From positions 186,001 to 250,000 of the forward strand of contig NZ_FXBA01000002.1 in NCBI RefSeq assembly GCF_900177705.1: 64,000 bases of DNA, given 5' to 3'. This document shows positions 32,959 to 42,275 of the stretch, piece by piece. Both the position numbers and the translations under genes were made by a program. Each line of letters opens with the position of its first letter. Position 1 is the stretch's first letter. The notes below the pieces were generated by a model. That model was not told the origin of the DNA, did no database searches, and was given only the letters and a program-made list of their open reading frames with translations. This DNA is from Fibrobacter sp. UWB15. GTDB taxonomy: Bacteria > Fibrobacterota > Fibrobacteria > Fibrobacterales > Fibrobacteraceae.

Positions 32959-32988
32959 TTGACAGAAAAGGGCGAATTTTTCTATCCT
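32959..32988 (+). promoter_or_regulatory. Promoter of tRNA-Ser
   Basis: TTGACA (32959-32964) and TATCCT (32983-32988) with an 18-bp spacer, 11 nt before the tRNA. Confidence 0.75.
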
Positions 32989-32999
32989 TGGGAAACCCT

Positions 33000-33080
33000 G
33001 GAGGAATAGGCTAATTGGTAAGTCAGCGGTCTTGAAAACCGCCGCCGTAAGGCTTGGGGGTTCGAGTCCCTCTTCCTCCG
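33000..33080 (+). tRNA. tRNA-Ser (UGA)
   Basis: An 81-nt class II tRNA with acceptor GGAGGAA/TTCCTCC and discriminator G. The anticodon arm GCGGTCTTGAAAACCGC gives anticodon TGA. A variable arm with a GCC/GGC stem and a T-arm with GTTCGAGTC complete it. CCA is not encoded. Confidence 0.92.
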
Positions 33081-33082
33081 CT

Positions 33083-33113
33083 AAAAGCGCTCCCTAAACG
33101 GGGGCGCTTTTTT
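33083..33113 (+). terminator. Terminator after tRNA-Ser (also serving comF)
   Basis: AAAAGCGCTCCC pairs with GGGGGCGCTTTT around TAAAC and is followed by TTT. The A-run on the other side makes it usable leftward for comF, which stops 24 nt away. Confidence 0.88.
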
Positions 33114-33136
33114 GTTTCCATCAACCCAACTGTCTG

Positions 33137-33847
33137 CTAGATTTCCCATTCAACGCGGTTGTCCGCCGCATAGTCCGCCACCGCAGAAGCAGGTTCGTCA
33201 TAAAGCAAAGTACAGACCTTGAGCGGGATCGGAAAGTTTCGCCCGAACGCCGCAAGACACGCAGAAGTCGTCGCCCCCGTAGTAAACACATCGTCCACCA
33301 CCACCACCGTCCCCGAAGCAGGGATTTCCTTCAGCACGCATTCAAAAGCGTAGGCGACATTCCGTTCACGCTGTTCCCTGGACAACTTGGTCTGCGAAAC
33401 CACAAATGTCCGGCGTCTAAGCCATCGGCAGACCTTGCCGCCGAAAACAACCGCAAGGGCCGCCGCAATCTTTTCCGCCTGGTTGTAGCCGCGTTCCCTA
33501 TACCTCGCCCGATGAAGCGGAACAGGAACAAAGTAGAGCGGCTTCGGGAATAGGGAAAGATCTTCACGCACTACCCCGCAACGAACCGCCGACGAATGCT
33601 TGACCAAATAAGTCGCCACCCCCGAAATCCCCCTGTACTTTAACGCATGTACTAGCTTTCGGGTCAAAGGCCGCATAGGGAACAGGCTATAGGTATCCGG
33701 CCCCGGGGCAAGTTCCACGGTAGACTCCCGCTCCAGTTCCGTGATACATTCCGGGCACAGCCACGGATCCAATTTTCTGGATGGTTTACCGCAGCCAAGA
33801 CATTCCGCCCCGAAGACAAACCGTCCCACATTTTCAATCCAGCGCAT
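33137..33847 (-). CDS. comF: ComF family phosphoribosyltransferase-like protein
   Basis: A 236-residue ComF protein. It has an N-terminal zinc-type cluster (CLGCGKPSRKLDPWLCPEC), then PMRPLTRKLVHALKYRG, YFVPVPLHRARYRERGYNQAE, the SREQRERNVAYAF segment and the PRPP-binding motif VVVVDDVFTTGATTSAC near 185-200. It is linked to DNA uptake in competent bacteria. The ATG at 33847 follows AGGAG; an upstream ATG (33865) lacks this. It is the last gene after rodA in the mre cluster, 88 nt downstream, and may have its own promoter (TATATA near 33880). Confidence 0.9.
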   Translation of the reverse strand: MRWIENVGRFVFGAECLGCGKPSRKLDPWLCPECITELERESTVELAPGPDTYSLFPMRPLTRKLVHALKYRGISGVATYLVKHSSAVRCGVVREDLSLFPKPLYFVPVPLHRARYRERGYNQAEKIAAALAVVFGGKVCRWLRRRTFVVSQTKLSREQRERNVAYAFECVLKEIPASGTVVVVDDVFTTGATTSACLAAFGRNFPIPLKVCTLLYDEPASAVADYAADNRVEWEI

Positions 33848-33934
33848 ACAAACTCCTGGGAGCAAGCAAAGCCCCTTTTATATATACGCCAGATTCGTAA
33901 AAAATGGTTAATTTCGGCTAAAGGCCAGGCCTTC

Positions 33935-35188
33935 TTATCTTCGACGTGCCTGGTAACGCAAGCAAAGCAAAAATCCCACCAACACCATACAGGTAAGGGC
34001 GAAGGATCCACCATAAGAAAGGAACGGCAAGGGAAGTCCCGTCACCGGCATAAGCCCGATGGTCATCGCAATGTTCACAATAATGTGGAACAAGAAAATC
34101 GTAGATGCCCCCATGACCATAAGCGTCACGAAGGGGTCCGAAGACAGCCTGCTGATAGAGGTGGCTCTCCACAGGAACAAGGCATAGAGCACAAGCACAA
34201 AGGCGCAACCCAAAAAGCCGAACTGTTCCCCCAGAACGCTAAAGATAAAGTCCGTATGTTCTTCGGGCAAAAAGGCAAGGTTGGTCTGGGATCCGTTTCC
34301 AAAACCCTTACCGATAAGGCCACCCGAACCGATTGCCGTCAAGGACTGCAACACCTGATAGCCATCGCCCAACGGGTCACTCATGGGGTCAAGGAAGGTG
34401 TTCACGCGCTTTTGCTGGTGAGGTTCCAGCATGTTCCACGCCATGGTGCTTGCATATCCTGCAAAAATGTTTGCCATCAAGATAATCGCCGTCAAGACCT
34501 TCGGAAGCTTTCTGCGGAACAGGGCAAACACAACTACGCAAATCAAAAGACCCCAGAGGATTTCAAATACAAGCGCCTGCGAATGGGAGAAAAACACCGA
34601 GAACACCGGACTTACAATCAGGAACATGTCAGTCAGGGTAAGGCCCGCAAAAAAGAATCCCACCATAGTCACGGCGATAAACACAAGAGCCGTACTCAAG
34701 TCAGGCTGCTTAAGCACTAGGGCAAAAGGCACAATAAACAAGAAGAATGGCACCACGAAGGTCTTCATTTTATACAAGCTAACAGGATGCTTCGAAAGCC
34801 AATAAGAGAACGTGAGCAGGTAAGCAATCTTTGCAAATTCCGAAGGCTGCAACTTGAAAATGCCAAAGTCAATCCAGCGACCGGCCCCCTTCACCACATC
34901 TCCGGCAAAAAACAGCACAACAACAAGCAACACCAAAGCCAACACGTAGCAGGGTATGGCAGCTCGCTTCAACCAGTCGATACGCACAAACACCAAAGCC
35001 GCTGCAAAAACACTTCCGAAAATGAAATAGACAATCTGCTTGAACCAGAACAATTCAACCACGGAGGTATCTTCGGCAATGGTCGCAGAATACACAAGAG
35101 CAACACCCACGCTCATCAAGGCAAGCGTAAGCGTAATGAACATCCAGTCAAACTTGATTGAACGGTTAAGGAGCCGATTGGGTTTCAT
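33935..35188 (-). CDS. rodA: Rod-shape SEDS glycosyltransferase RodA
   Basis: A 417-residue polytopic protein of the SEDS family with about ten membrane helices. Signatures include GRWIDFGIFKLQPSEFAKIA, QPDLSTALVFIAV, the loop YQVLQSLTAIGSGGLIGKGFGNG, EEHTDFIFSVLGEQFGFLG, and TGLPLPFLSYGGSFALTCM. RodA polymerises glycan strands with PBP2 in the elongation machinery. I start at the ATG at 35188, preceded by GAGG; it overlaps the mrdA end by 23 nt, coupling the two partners. Confidence 0.95.
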   Translation of the reverse strand: MKPNRLLNRSIKFDWMFITLTLALMSVGVALVYSATIAEDTSVVELFWFKQIVYFIFGSVFAAALVFVRIDWLKRAAIPCYVLALVLLVVVLFFAGDVVKGAGRWIDFGIFKLQPSEFAKIAYLLTFSYWLSKHPVSLYKMKTFVVPFFLFIVPFALVLKQPDLSTALVFIAVTMVGFFFAGLTLTDMFLIVSPVFSVFFSHSQALVFEILWGLLICVVVFALFRRKLPKVLTAIILMANIFAGYASTMAWNMLEPHQQKRVNTFLDPMSDPLGDGYQVLQSLTAIGSGGLIGKGFGNGSQTNLAFLPEEHTDFIFSVLGEQFGFLGCAFVLVLYALFLWRATSISRLSSDPFVTLMVMGASTIFLFHIIVNIAMTIGLMPVTGLPLPFLSYGGSFALTCMVLVGFLLCLRYQARRR

Positions 35189-37040
35189 TTTTTTTCGCCT
35201 CACTCAACTTGTTTTCAAAATAGGCTTCCATTACTTTCTTCGCAATCGGGCCAGATACAGCGCCACCGCCACCGGCCGCCTCCATAATCACTGCCACGGC
35301 AATTTCCGGGTCGTACAAGGGAGCTACCGCCGCATACCAAGCGTGGGTCTTTTCCCCCTTCTTCCATTCACCGGAACCGGTCTTTGCTCCCACTCGCACA
35401 TTCGGGAGTGCGCCGCGTTTACCCGTACCGCCCGGATGGTTCACCACGGAATCCATGGCGGCAAGCAAAATACGATGGGTATACGGTTTCATGTTGCCGG
35501 GTCGAATGATTTCCGGTTCGTAACGGCGCACCACGTTTCCCTGGCTATCGCGCAGTTCCTTCATAAAGTGGGGCCTATACACGCCTTTGCCCGTCGCCAA
35601 CGATCCAATCAGGGTCGCCTGCTGCAAGGGCGTCACAATCTGTCCCTGACCAATAGAAAGATTCAAAATCAATCCGCGGGCCCAACGCCAACCCAGGCGC
35701 TTGTTCCTCTGGTTAAACGAGGCCGAATCCGGAAGCCAGCCCGCCTTTTCGCCAGGGATATCGACACCGAGAGGTTTTTCGCCCAAGCCAAAGCGCCTGC
35801 CGAATTCATTGATTCGGTTCATGTCGATATCGAGACCGGCCTGGTAAAAGAACACATCACAACTCAAGCGGATGGCGTTCACCACGTTCAAGCTGCCGTG
35901 CGTGCCCCAGCATTTCTGGTAACGCGCGCCGTACTGGTAGCCACCCGTACAGGGTTTAGAATAGTACTTGTTCTCGGTCAGGATTCCATTTTCAAGGCCT
36001 GCACCTGCCGTCACCAATTTAAAAATAGATGCCGGCGGGTACGTACCCGAAATCGCACGGTTCGTAAGCGGTCTCATGGTATCAAGCGCAACGTGCGCCC
36101 AGCCCTTGTTGCGCTCTCTCTTCTTGAGCGAGAAAATATTCGGATCGAGCCTTGGCGACGATACCATCGCCAAGATTTCCCCGTTTCGCGGGTCAATCGC
36201 AACAAGCGCCCCTTTTGCCGTATCGGGAATCGCTTCTTCGGCCACCTTCTGCAAGCGCAAATCGATCGTAGACACCAGACGGAGTCCCGGAATCGGTTCG
36301 GTTCCCTCGACTCCGTCAACAGAACCCACCTCACGGCCGGAAGCGTTCACTTCCACAAGCTTCATCCCGTTTACGCCACGGAATTCCTTGTCGTAAAACT
36401 GCTCAAGTCCTTTTTGTCCAATGCGGTCCCCCTGCATATAGCCTTCGTACTCCGGCAACTTGAGCTGTTCTTCGGAAATTTCACTCGTGTACCCGAGTGC
36501 ATGCGAAGCCATCGTCCCATAAGGGTATTCGCGGCGGGATTCAATCACCGTCATCACGCCGGGCAATTCCTCGGAACGTTCTTCGATAATCGCCACCTGT
36601 TCTGCAGTCGCATCTTCCAGCAAGCGAATAGGTCTAGTTTTAATCCAGCGGGAACGCTGGAAAGCCGTATCCAGCGAAAGCGAATCGAACAGGCGTTCAC
36701 CAGCAGCGTCCTTAATGCCGAGCAACTTCATGAACAAGGAATCGCGTTCCGATTTCTTGCGGGGCATGTTTACCGAAGAAAGGGCAATCTGGTAAGACGG
36801 TCGGTTGCGCACCAACACTTCGCCATTGCGGTCATAAATGTAGCCGCGTTCGGCCACCAGCACCACCTTGCGAATGCGGTTGTTTTCGGAACGCTGGAGG
36901 TTTTCGTCGTAATGGGTAAACTGCAACGAAAACAGACGCATCAAAAGAATAAAAAACAAGACCACAACACCGGTCATGTAAATCAATACATTCCAGTTCC
37001 TGTTTTGCAGGGTCTCGTTTTCAGACATTCCCTTAAGCAT
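35166..37040 (-). CDS. mrdA: Penicillin-binding protein 2 (MrdA)
   Basis: A 624-residue class B PBP. A cytoplasmic tail and one membrane helix (~18-38) are followed by the pedestal domain (AERGYIYDRNGEVL) and a transpeptidase domain. That domain has the active-site SxxK in TYPPASIFKLV near 330, SCD near 385 (SxD variant usual for PBP2) and KTGSG near 555. It cross-links peptidoglycan during side-wall elongation with RodA. The start overlaps the mreD stop by 8 nt; a second ATG four codons on is possible. Confidence 0.95.
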   Translation of the reverse strand: MLKGMSENETLQNRNWNVLIYMTGVVVLFFILLMRLFSLQFTHYDENLQRSENNRIRKVVLVAERGYIYDRNGEVLVRNRPSYQIALSSVNMPRKKSERDSLFMKLLGIKDAAGERLFDSLSLDTAFQRSRWIKTRPIRLLEDATAEQVAIIEERSEELPGVMTVIESRREYPYGTMASHALGYTSEISEEQLKLPEYEGYMQGDRIGQKGLEQFYDKEFRGVNGMKLVEVNASGREVGSVDGVEGTEPIPGLRLVSTIDLRLQKVAEEAIPDTAKGALVAIDPRNGEILAMVSSPRLDPNIFSLKKRERNKGWAHVALDTMRPLTNRAISGTYPPASIFKLVTAGAGLENGILTENKYYSKPCTGGYQYGARYQKCWGTHGSLNVVNAIRLSCDVFFYQAGLDIDMNRINEFGRRFGLGEKPLGVDIPGEKAGWLPDSASFNQRNKRLGWRWARGLILNLSIGQGQIVTPLQQATLIGSLATGKGVYRPHFMKELRDSQGNVVRRYEPEIIRPGNMKPYTHRILLAAMDSVVNHPGGTGKRGALPNVRVGAKTGSGEWKKGEKTHAWYAAVAPLYDPEIAVAVIMEAAGGGGAVSGPIAKKVMEAYFENKLSEAKKNETQSAP

Positions 37041-37524
37041 GCTTCTTCTTTTTACTGCCTAGATCCAGGTAGAAGAATATTCCGCCAATCAACATCGTAT
37101 AAATGCATTCCGGCAACGACTTCGTCAAGAACAGGTTCGTAACCACATCCTTTGAAAGTCCGGTAACGCCATAGTAAATCATGTCGCAAACAAAAAAACC
37201 TAAGCCGAGGACACCCACTTTGGCGGGCAAATTCAAAGACAGGAATCGTTCTTCAAGTTGGCCGACAGCATAGCCCACCACCGTCATGGCAATCGTATTT
37301 GCACCGAGCCATTCTATCGGAGCATACACATCTTGTGTAAAGCCTGCCACAAAGCCCCAAAGACAACCTGCTGCAGGGCCCCTTCTAATGGCCACCGCCA
37401 CAATAAAAATCATCACAAAATCAGGAGCTACGTCAAAGAAGCTCAACCAATCGGCAACCGTCATTTGCAAGGCAAACACGATTACAAACAAAACAAATGT
37501 CTTTAGCCACCCAAAGTTATTCAT
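37033..37524 (-). CDS. mreD: Rod shape-determining protein MreD
   Basis: A 163-residue protein with about five membrane helices and the length and position of MreD, between mreC and mrdA. MreD has little sequence conservation, but APDFVMIFIVAVAIRRGPAAG, WGFVAGFTQDVYAP and WLGANTIAMTVVGY fit. It overlaps the ends of both neighbours (8 nt each), indicating coupled translation. It acts in the inner membrane with MreC. Confidence 0.9.
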   Translation of the reverse strand: MNNFGWLKTFVLFVIVFALQMTVADWLSFFDVAPDFVMIFIVAVAIRRGPAAGCLWGFVAGFTQDVYAPIEWLGANTIAMTVVGYAVGQLEERFLSLNLPAKVGVLGLGFFVCDMIYYGVTGLSKDVVTNLFLTKSLPECIYTMLIGGIFFYLDLGSKKKKHA

Positions 37525-38344
37525 CGAGCAGCTCCTTGATAATCCAATCCGTTTCCTTTTGCATCACGAACACTTCTTCAAGGATCGAGAAATCCTGGAA
37601 AGGACTCACTTCCATCTGGCGCATCACATCAAGGTCAGACTTGCGAACTTCTTTCACCGTTCCAACAGGAATTCCCTTAGGGAAAATTCCTCCCAGACCC
37701 GAAGTCACCAAGGTATCACCGGCATGGACTCCCGCATGAGTCGGGACCAGGGCCGTCAAGCGAACGCCATCTAGGGATTCCAAGAAGCCCACCACGCGCG
37801 TACGGCGATCCATTACAGACAACTTAAGGTTCGGATCCACAAGCAGCTGCACACGGGAATGGCTAATCGTTGCCTTCGAAATTTTTCCGACCAGACCATT
37901 CATCGAAAACACGGGCATGTTTTCTTTCACGCCATGTTCTGTACCGCGGTTAATCACCATGGTCGTCAGGAACCTTCCAGGATTATGGCCAATCACGCGG
38001 GCGGTCACAATCGGGAAATCCCATTTGTCGTCAAATCGGACTAGCGTGTGCAGTCGGGCCAGTTCCTGCAAGCCTTCGCGGGCATGGTAAGTTTCTTGCC
38101 GCAAACGTGCGTTTTCTTCTTTCAGCAGTTCATTTTCCTGGGCCACCGACTTGTAATGTCCCACCGCAGAAACAAGGCGCTGCGCCGGGAAATAAAGCGT
38201 CGAAACCGCCGTCGAAACAATGCTTTCGCGAATCGGCGTCGGAGACTGACGCATCAGCAAGCCGAGAGCCAAGAAAAAGACAAAGGCAACGATACCGTGC
38301 CTTTGCGTAAACAAGTCGACTATAAAGCGAATTGCCCTAAGCAT
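37517..38344 (-). CDS. mreC: Rod shape-determining protein MreC
   Basis: A 275-residue MreC: a single N-terminal membrane helix (IVAFVFFLALGLLM), a periplasmic coiled coil (VAQENELLKEENARLRQETY), then the beta domain with VTARVIGHNPGRF, TMVINRGTEHGVKENMPVF, GLVGKISKATISHSRVQLL and DTLVTSGLGGIFPKGIPVG. MreC links MreB filaments to PBP2. It follows mreB by 14 nt and overlaps mreD. Confidence 0.95.
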   Translation of the reverse strand: MLRAIRFIVDLFTQRHGIVAFVFFLALGLLMRQSPTPIRESIVSTAVSTLYFPAQRLVSAVGHYKSVAQENELLKEENARLRQETYHAREGLQELARLHTLVRFDDKWDFPIVTARVIGHNPGRFLTTMVINRGTEHGVKENMPVFSMNGLVGKISKATISHSRVQLLVDPNLKLSVMDRRTRVVGFLESLDGVRLTALVPTHAGVHAGDTLVTSGLGGIFPKGIPVGTVKEVRKSDLDVMRQMEVSPFQDFSILEEVFVMQKETDWIIKELLDE

Positions 38345-38358
38345 CGAACCCTGTCAAG

Positions 38359-39381
38359 TTAGTTCGAGGAAGCAATCAAAACCGGACGGTATTTATCCAA
38401 GTCTTCAAGAATGCGGGCTGCACCCTTGCAAACACAAGTCAGGGCTTCATCAATCACGTTCACCGAAAGCCCCGTTTCCTTACGGATGCGTTCGTCAAAT
38501 CCGCGCAGCTGAGAGCCACCGCCAGTCATGATGATACCCTTGTCGTAAATATCGGCAGAGAGTTCCGGCGGAGTAATGCTCAAGGCCTGCTTTACCGCTT
38601 CGATAATGGCGGTCACAGGTTCGTTCAGAGCTTCACGAATTTCAGCGCTGTTGATTGTCGTCGTACGCGGCATGCCAGCCAAGAAGTCATGACCCTTCAC
38701 TTCCATGGTCAATTCTTCTTCCAGCGGGCTTGCAGAACCTATCTGAATCTTGATCTGTTCAGCAGTGCTATCGCCCACGCAAAGGTTGTACATCGTGCGC
38801 AGGTAGCGGACAATGGCTTCGTCCATTTCGTCACCGCCCACACGCACAGAAGCGTTACAGACAGTGCCGTTCAAGGCAATCACGGCAATATCGGAGGTAC
38901 CACCGCCAATATCCACGATCATGTTACCCACAGGGTCTTCCACGGGAATACCCATACCGATGGCGGCAGCCATGGGCTCGTGCACCAAGTGAACTTCCTT
39001 GGCACCGGCCTGCTTGGCAGCATCAATCACAGCGCGCTTTTCCACTTCGGTAATACCGGAAGGTACACCGACCACCACGCGAGGTTTCACCATCCACAGC
39101 GGGTACTTCTGCACACGCTTAATAAATGTTTGCAAAAGGGTTTCGACCAACTCGAAATCGGCAATCACGCCATCACGCATCGGGCGTACCGCACGGCTTT
39201 CACCAGGCGTACGGCCAAGCATCTTCTTCGCTTCGAAACCGATGGCAGAAACACGGTTGTTCTTGCTGTCCACAGCAATAACCGTAGGTTCATTGATGAC
39301 AATTCCCTGACCTCCTACATGAACAAGCGTATTCGCCGTACCGAGGTCAATACCGATATCGCAAGAAAAAAGGCCGAACAA
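38359..39381 (-). CDS. mreB: Rod shape-determining protein MreB, TTG start
   Basis: A 340-residue actin-like protein. Phosphate-binding loops are DIGIDLGTANTLVHVGGQG and VDIGGGTSDIAVIALNG; GIIMTGGGSQLRGFD is the adenosine motif. The length and the gene order mreB-mreC-mreD-mrdA-rodA are canonical. The start codon is TTG at 39381 with AAGGA 8 nt upstream. No ATG fits homology. A TATATT element occurs ~30 nt upstream (39406-39411), giving a short leader. It organises side-wall synthesis on the inner face of the membrane. Confidence 0.95.
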   Translation of the reverse strand: MFGLFSCDIGIDLGTANTLVHVGGQGIVINEPTVIAVDSKNNRVSAIGFEAKKMLGRTPGESRAVRPMRDGVIADFELVETLLQTFIKRVQKYPLWMVKPRVVVGVPSGITEVEKRAVIDAAKQAGAKEVHLVHEPMAAAIGMGIPVEDPVGNMIVDIGGGTSDIAVIALNGTVCNASVRVGGDEMDEAIVRYLRTMYNLCVGDSTAEQIKIQIGSASPLEEELTMEVKGHDFLAGMPRTTTINSAEIREALNEPVTAIIEAVKQALSITPPELSADIYDKGIIMTGGGSQLRGFDERIRKETGLSVNVIDEALTCVCKGAARILEDLDKYRPVLIASSN

Positions 39382-39431
39382 AATCCAATCCTTGTTTAAG
39401 ATTTAACTTCCGTAAAAAATATAGGAAATTT

Positions 39432-39803
39432 CTAATTCTTCAGCGTGTCCGCACCGAACTTCCATTCCTTCTTGTAACGGTCCCATCCGCGTGTACTGAC
39501 GTCGTAACGATACTTGCGCTTTTCATGCATGGCGATGTCTTTGTAGATAAAGAAATCTACCTCGGCATAAGCGGCATAGATTCGAGCCTCGGCGCCATCG
39601 AACAACCTAAAATCCTTCACGCGGTAATAGGGCGTATCGAGCAAACCGTCGCGGCCCTTAGAGGCCTTCATGGTTTCAGCCACCATGAACTTCAAGTCAT
39701 CCTGCAGGTAGTCCGTTAATTTATTTTCTATGCGTTCCGTCGGTTCGGAACAGCCTATCAGAAATGCCGTAAGAGCAAGTGTAATTAAGGAGAAAAATTT
39801 CAT
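39432..39803 (-). CDS. Small lipoprotein of unknown function
   Basis: A 123-residue lipoprotein (MKFFSLITLALTAFLIGC). The mature part is mixed alpha/beta with alternating charged and aromatic residues, and no family is recognised. The ATG at 39803 lies 6 nt after TACATT (39810-39815), with no Shine-Dalgarno, so a leaderless mRNA is predicted. It stops 50 nt before mreB on the same strand; mreB's own -10 box lies in that gap. Confidence 0.7.
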   Translation of the reverse strand: MKFFSLITLALTAFLIGCSEPTERIENKLTDYLQDDLKFMVAETMKASKGRDGLLDTPYYRVKDFRLFDGAEARIYAAYAEVDFFIYKDIAMHEKRKYRYDVSTRGWDRYKKEWKFGADTLKN

Positions 39804-39835
39804 AGCAAAAATGTAGAAAGAATACATAAGCAAAA

Positions 39836-39857
39836 GACGCTCCCCAAGGGGAGCGTC
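39836..39857 (-). terminator. Hairpin terminator after the 39884-41191 OMP gene
   Basis: GACGCTCCCC and GGGGAGCGTC, a perfect 10-bp stem with an AA loop, followed on the minus strand by TTTTG. Confidence 0.75.
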
Positions 39858-39883
39858 TCCGCATTTAAGTCCTATGTACCAAA

Positions 39884-41191
39884 TTAGAACGAGTAGGTAG
39901 CGTCAACTCTGGAGAAAATGCGGCCTTCACCCTGGAACGGGTTGCGGAACAGCACGTCTTCAGCAACGGTCACGTCGATTTTCAGGCGTTCTTCGATGTT
40001 GATGCCGAAACCGAAACCGACATGGTCATCGGCAGAGCCGTCAGCCAGCGGGTTGGTAGAGAAGAACGTACCGTCGTCCTTGCAAATGCCGTAACGGTCT
40101 GCAGAGTATTCGTTCTTGGAGTTCACATCGCAATCGGTGTAAAGAATGGACTTCTGGCCACCCACGCGAATCACGAACCAATCCCACCAGATATTACGTT
40201 CGATACCGAAGCTGATCTTGCCACCGACATCGGAACGCTTGTCCCAGTTCGGATCGTCTTCGTTACGGGAGTCATAAACCCATGCGCCGCCATTCAGAGA
40301 CTTGTCATAGACCCAGTCGTGAGCCTTCATCTGGTTCCAAATGAAGTCCAGACCCATCCAGAAGAAGCCGCGATCCATAGCCACATTGAGGCCGAGACCG
40401 GCCTGAGTGCGCTTGTCATCAATACCAGGAGCCTGAGCGAGCTTCATAGAAACTGCCGGCACGAGTTCACCATCGATAGCTTCCATGGTGAAGAAGGCAC
40501 GGGCCTTGGCGAGAATGGAAAAATCGCCGTCGTCAAAGAAGTCGTGGCGATCCGGGCCGTACTGGATACGGGCAATGCCACCGGACAATTCGTAAGAGGT
40601 GCCGCTGCCCATCTGGAAGTTCAAACCACCGTCCAACTGGACGAGGGAAGCGTAAGCCTTGCTATCCGGCTGGTAAACGCCACTTTCATCGAGGTCGCCA
40701 CCGTCCTGGTGAGCGATATAAATGTGCAAACCCCAAGCGTCGCCGCTCGAGAAGGTGCCACCCAAGAATCCGTCGAAGTTGGTCACGGTTTCGGGAACAA
40801 CCACGTAACCTCTCTTACCAACCTGCACATAGTCCGGCAGGTACATGGCGAGATCCTGGTTGAGACGGCCGAAAAGGCCACCGATCGTGAACTTCGGATC
40901 GGGATTGTTGTCATCGCCGAAAGAGACCGAGAAGATACCACCGAAAGTCGGATGCTGCGGATCAACGTTGCCACCTGCAGTCATATCGTTGTCGGTATAA
41001 GCACCAAAGCCACCGATCAAGTAATTGGAGTAAAGGTTTGCATTGGCTGGGTTGTCGAAAATGCTCACATCATCCATAATGTAAGTCGTGTTCTTGCCCA
41101 TGGATTCCACACGTGCAAAGGTTGCGAATGCAGAACCGACGCCAAGAATACCGAATGCGGCACCAACCGCGGCAGCTGTTCTTAAGTTCAT
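39884..41191 (-). CDS. Outer-membrane beta-barrel protein
   Basis: A 435-residue exported protein with signal peptide MNLRTAAAVGAAFGILGVGSAFA. The mature sequence is a run of short strands with Gly/Asp turns ending FSRVDATYSF, a C-terminal aromatic as in OMPs. The segment DNPANANLYSNYLIGG resembles the N-terminal 'NPA' region of the FadL/PorV-like barrels. AGGAG precedes the ATG. It stands alone with a terminator on each side. Its ligand is unknown. Confidence 0.7.
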   Translation of the reverse strand: MNLRTAAAVGAAFGILGVGSAFATFARVESMGKNTTYIMDDVSIFDNPANANLYSNYLIGGFGAYTDNDMTAGGNVDPQHPTFGGIFSVSFGDDNNPDPKFTIGGLFGRLNQDLAMYLPDYVQVGKRGYVVVPETVTNFDGFLGGTFSSGDAWGLHIYIAHQDGGDLDESGVYQPDSKAYASLVQLDGGLNFQMGSGTSYELSGGIARIQYGPDRHDFFDDGDFSILAKARAFFTMEAIDGELVPAVSMKLAQAPGIDDKRTQAGLGLNVAMDRGFFWMGLDFIWNQMKAHDWVYDKSLNGGAWVYDSRNEDDPNWDKRSDVGGKISFGIERNIWWDWFVIRVGGQKSILYTDCDVNSKNEYSADRYGICKDDGTFFSTNPLADGSADDHVGFGFGINIEERLKIDVTVAEDVLFRNPFQGEGRIFSRVDATYSF

Positions 41192-41284
41192 TGGAAAACT
41201 CCTATTGAAATTTCTGTTTTAAAGTTAGTTTAATTAAACGAAAAACGCAACAAAATTTTAAACAAAATGAACTTTTTTTCATAC

Positions 41285-41318
41285 AAAAAAAGGCCGGACT
41301 TGGTAGTCCGGTCTTTTT
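41285..41318 (-). terminator. Terminator of the 41335-52249 envelope operon
   Basis: On the minus strand GACCGGACT pairs with AGTCCGGCC around ACCA, followed by seven T residues. It lies 17 nt past the TonB-like stop. Confidence 0.9.
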
Positions 41319-41334
41319 TCAAGTTTTCGCCGAA

Positions 41335-42273
41335 TTATTCGGAGAAGGTGAACGGGATCGTAACAGTGGTGTTACCAGACTTCACCTTGCTGAACTTCCA
41401 GCGGCTCACAGCGGTCTTGACTTCACCGTCAAATTCGCCGTAACCGGTCGTAGAAGAAGCAATGGAGATGCTGATGATTTCGCCACCCGGAGCGATCGTG
41501 AACTTCAAGGTAACCTTACCCTGGAAGCCCGGTTTCTTCTTCAGGAACTTGTTGTAGATGTGGCGGAGACCCGGAGTACGCTGACGCACAACCTTCATGA
41601 TGTCTGCAGCGGAACGAGATCCACCACCGGCACCCATGTCGATATCGCGTTCAGACGGAGTTCTGATGGAGCCCTTAGCCTTGGTAGCGATACCACCGCC
41701 ACCGCCGCCGAGAAGACCAGCGAGGCCGTCACCGATACCACCGGAACCACCTTCGGCATAACCTTCGTTAAAGCCACCGTCAGCCTTACCGCGACGACCA
41801 CCGAGAACGGTCTTACCCGTCGTCTGGAGGCCTGCCACGTCCTTCAGCACCTTGTCGATATCCTTAGAGAACTTCTGGTTCTTCATAAGGTCGTATGCAC
41901 CGGCAGATGCGTTCTTGGTCTGAGCAGTCAAGAGCTTAAGCACACCACGAGTCTGGGGAGCGTTGGGCTGACCCTTACCACGCGGCTTGCCGCCACCACC
42001 AGCCTTCTTACGAGGCTTCTTGGGTTCTTCCTTCTTCTTTTCTTCCTTCTTCTCTTCCTTCTTTTCATCGATGGTCATAGAAGCAGTAAGATCAGCAGCG
42101 GCAGAGTCGTCGAACACGACTTCGTCCACCACCTGTTCGTACATGGAAGCCCAAAGGCAGATAGCCAAAGCTACGACTAAAGAGATACCGGCAATAGCAC
42201 CCATCTTCTTGTCGGATTCCGGCATCAGGGACGCTACTAACGGATCCATTTCGGGAGTATTCTTTTTAGCCAT
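41335..42273 (-). CDS. TonB-like protein with AgmX/PglI-type C-terminal domain
   Basis: A 312-residue inner-membrane-anchored periplasmic protein. The single transmembrane helix (~24-44) is followed by a KE-rich segment (MTIDEKKEEKKEEKKKEEPK), a Gly-rich linker (GGIGDGLAGLLGGGGGG) and a C-terminal ~85-residue domain (RTPGLRHIYNKFLKKKPGFQ, VTLKFTIAPGGEIISISIAS) like the TonB C-terminus and the AgmX/PglI domain of gliding machinery. It likely couples the inner-membrane motor to outer parts. GGAGG precedes the ATG and it begins 2 nt after the ExbD-like gene, ending the operon before a strong terminator. Confidence 0.8.
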   Translation of the reverse strand: MAKKNTPEMDPLVASLMPESDKKMGAIAGISLVVALAICLWASMYEQVVDEVVFDDSAAADLTASMTIDEKKEEKKEEKKKEEPKKPRKKAGGGGKPRGKGQPNAPQTRGVLKLLTAQTKNASAGAYDLMKNQKFSKDIDKVLKDVAGLQTTGKTVLGGRRGKADGGFNEGYAEGGSGGIGDGLAGLLGGGGGGIATKAKGSIRTPSERDIDMGAGGGSRSAADIMKVVRQRTPGLRHIYNKFLKKKPGFQGKVTLKFTIAPGGEIISISIASSTTGYGEFDGEVKTAVSRWKFSKVKSGNTTVTIPFTFSE

Positions 42274-42275
42274 AA

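Noticed and set aside
35040-37142. 700-codon plus-strand ORF opposite rodA/mrdA
   Set aside because: It spans the ends of two conserved genes and has no homologous motif.
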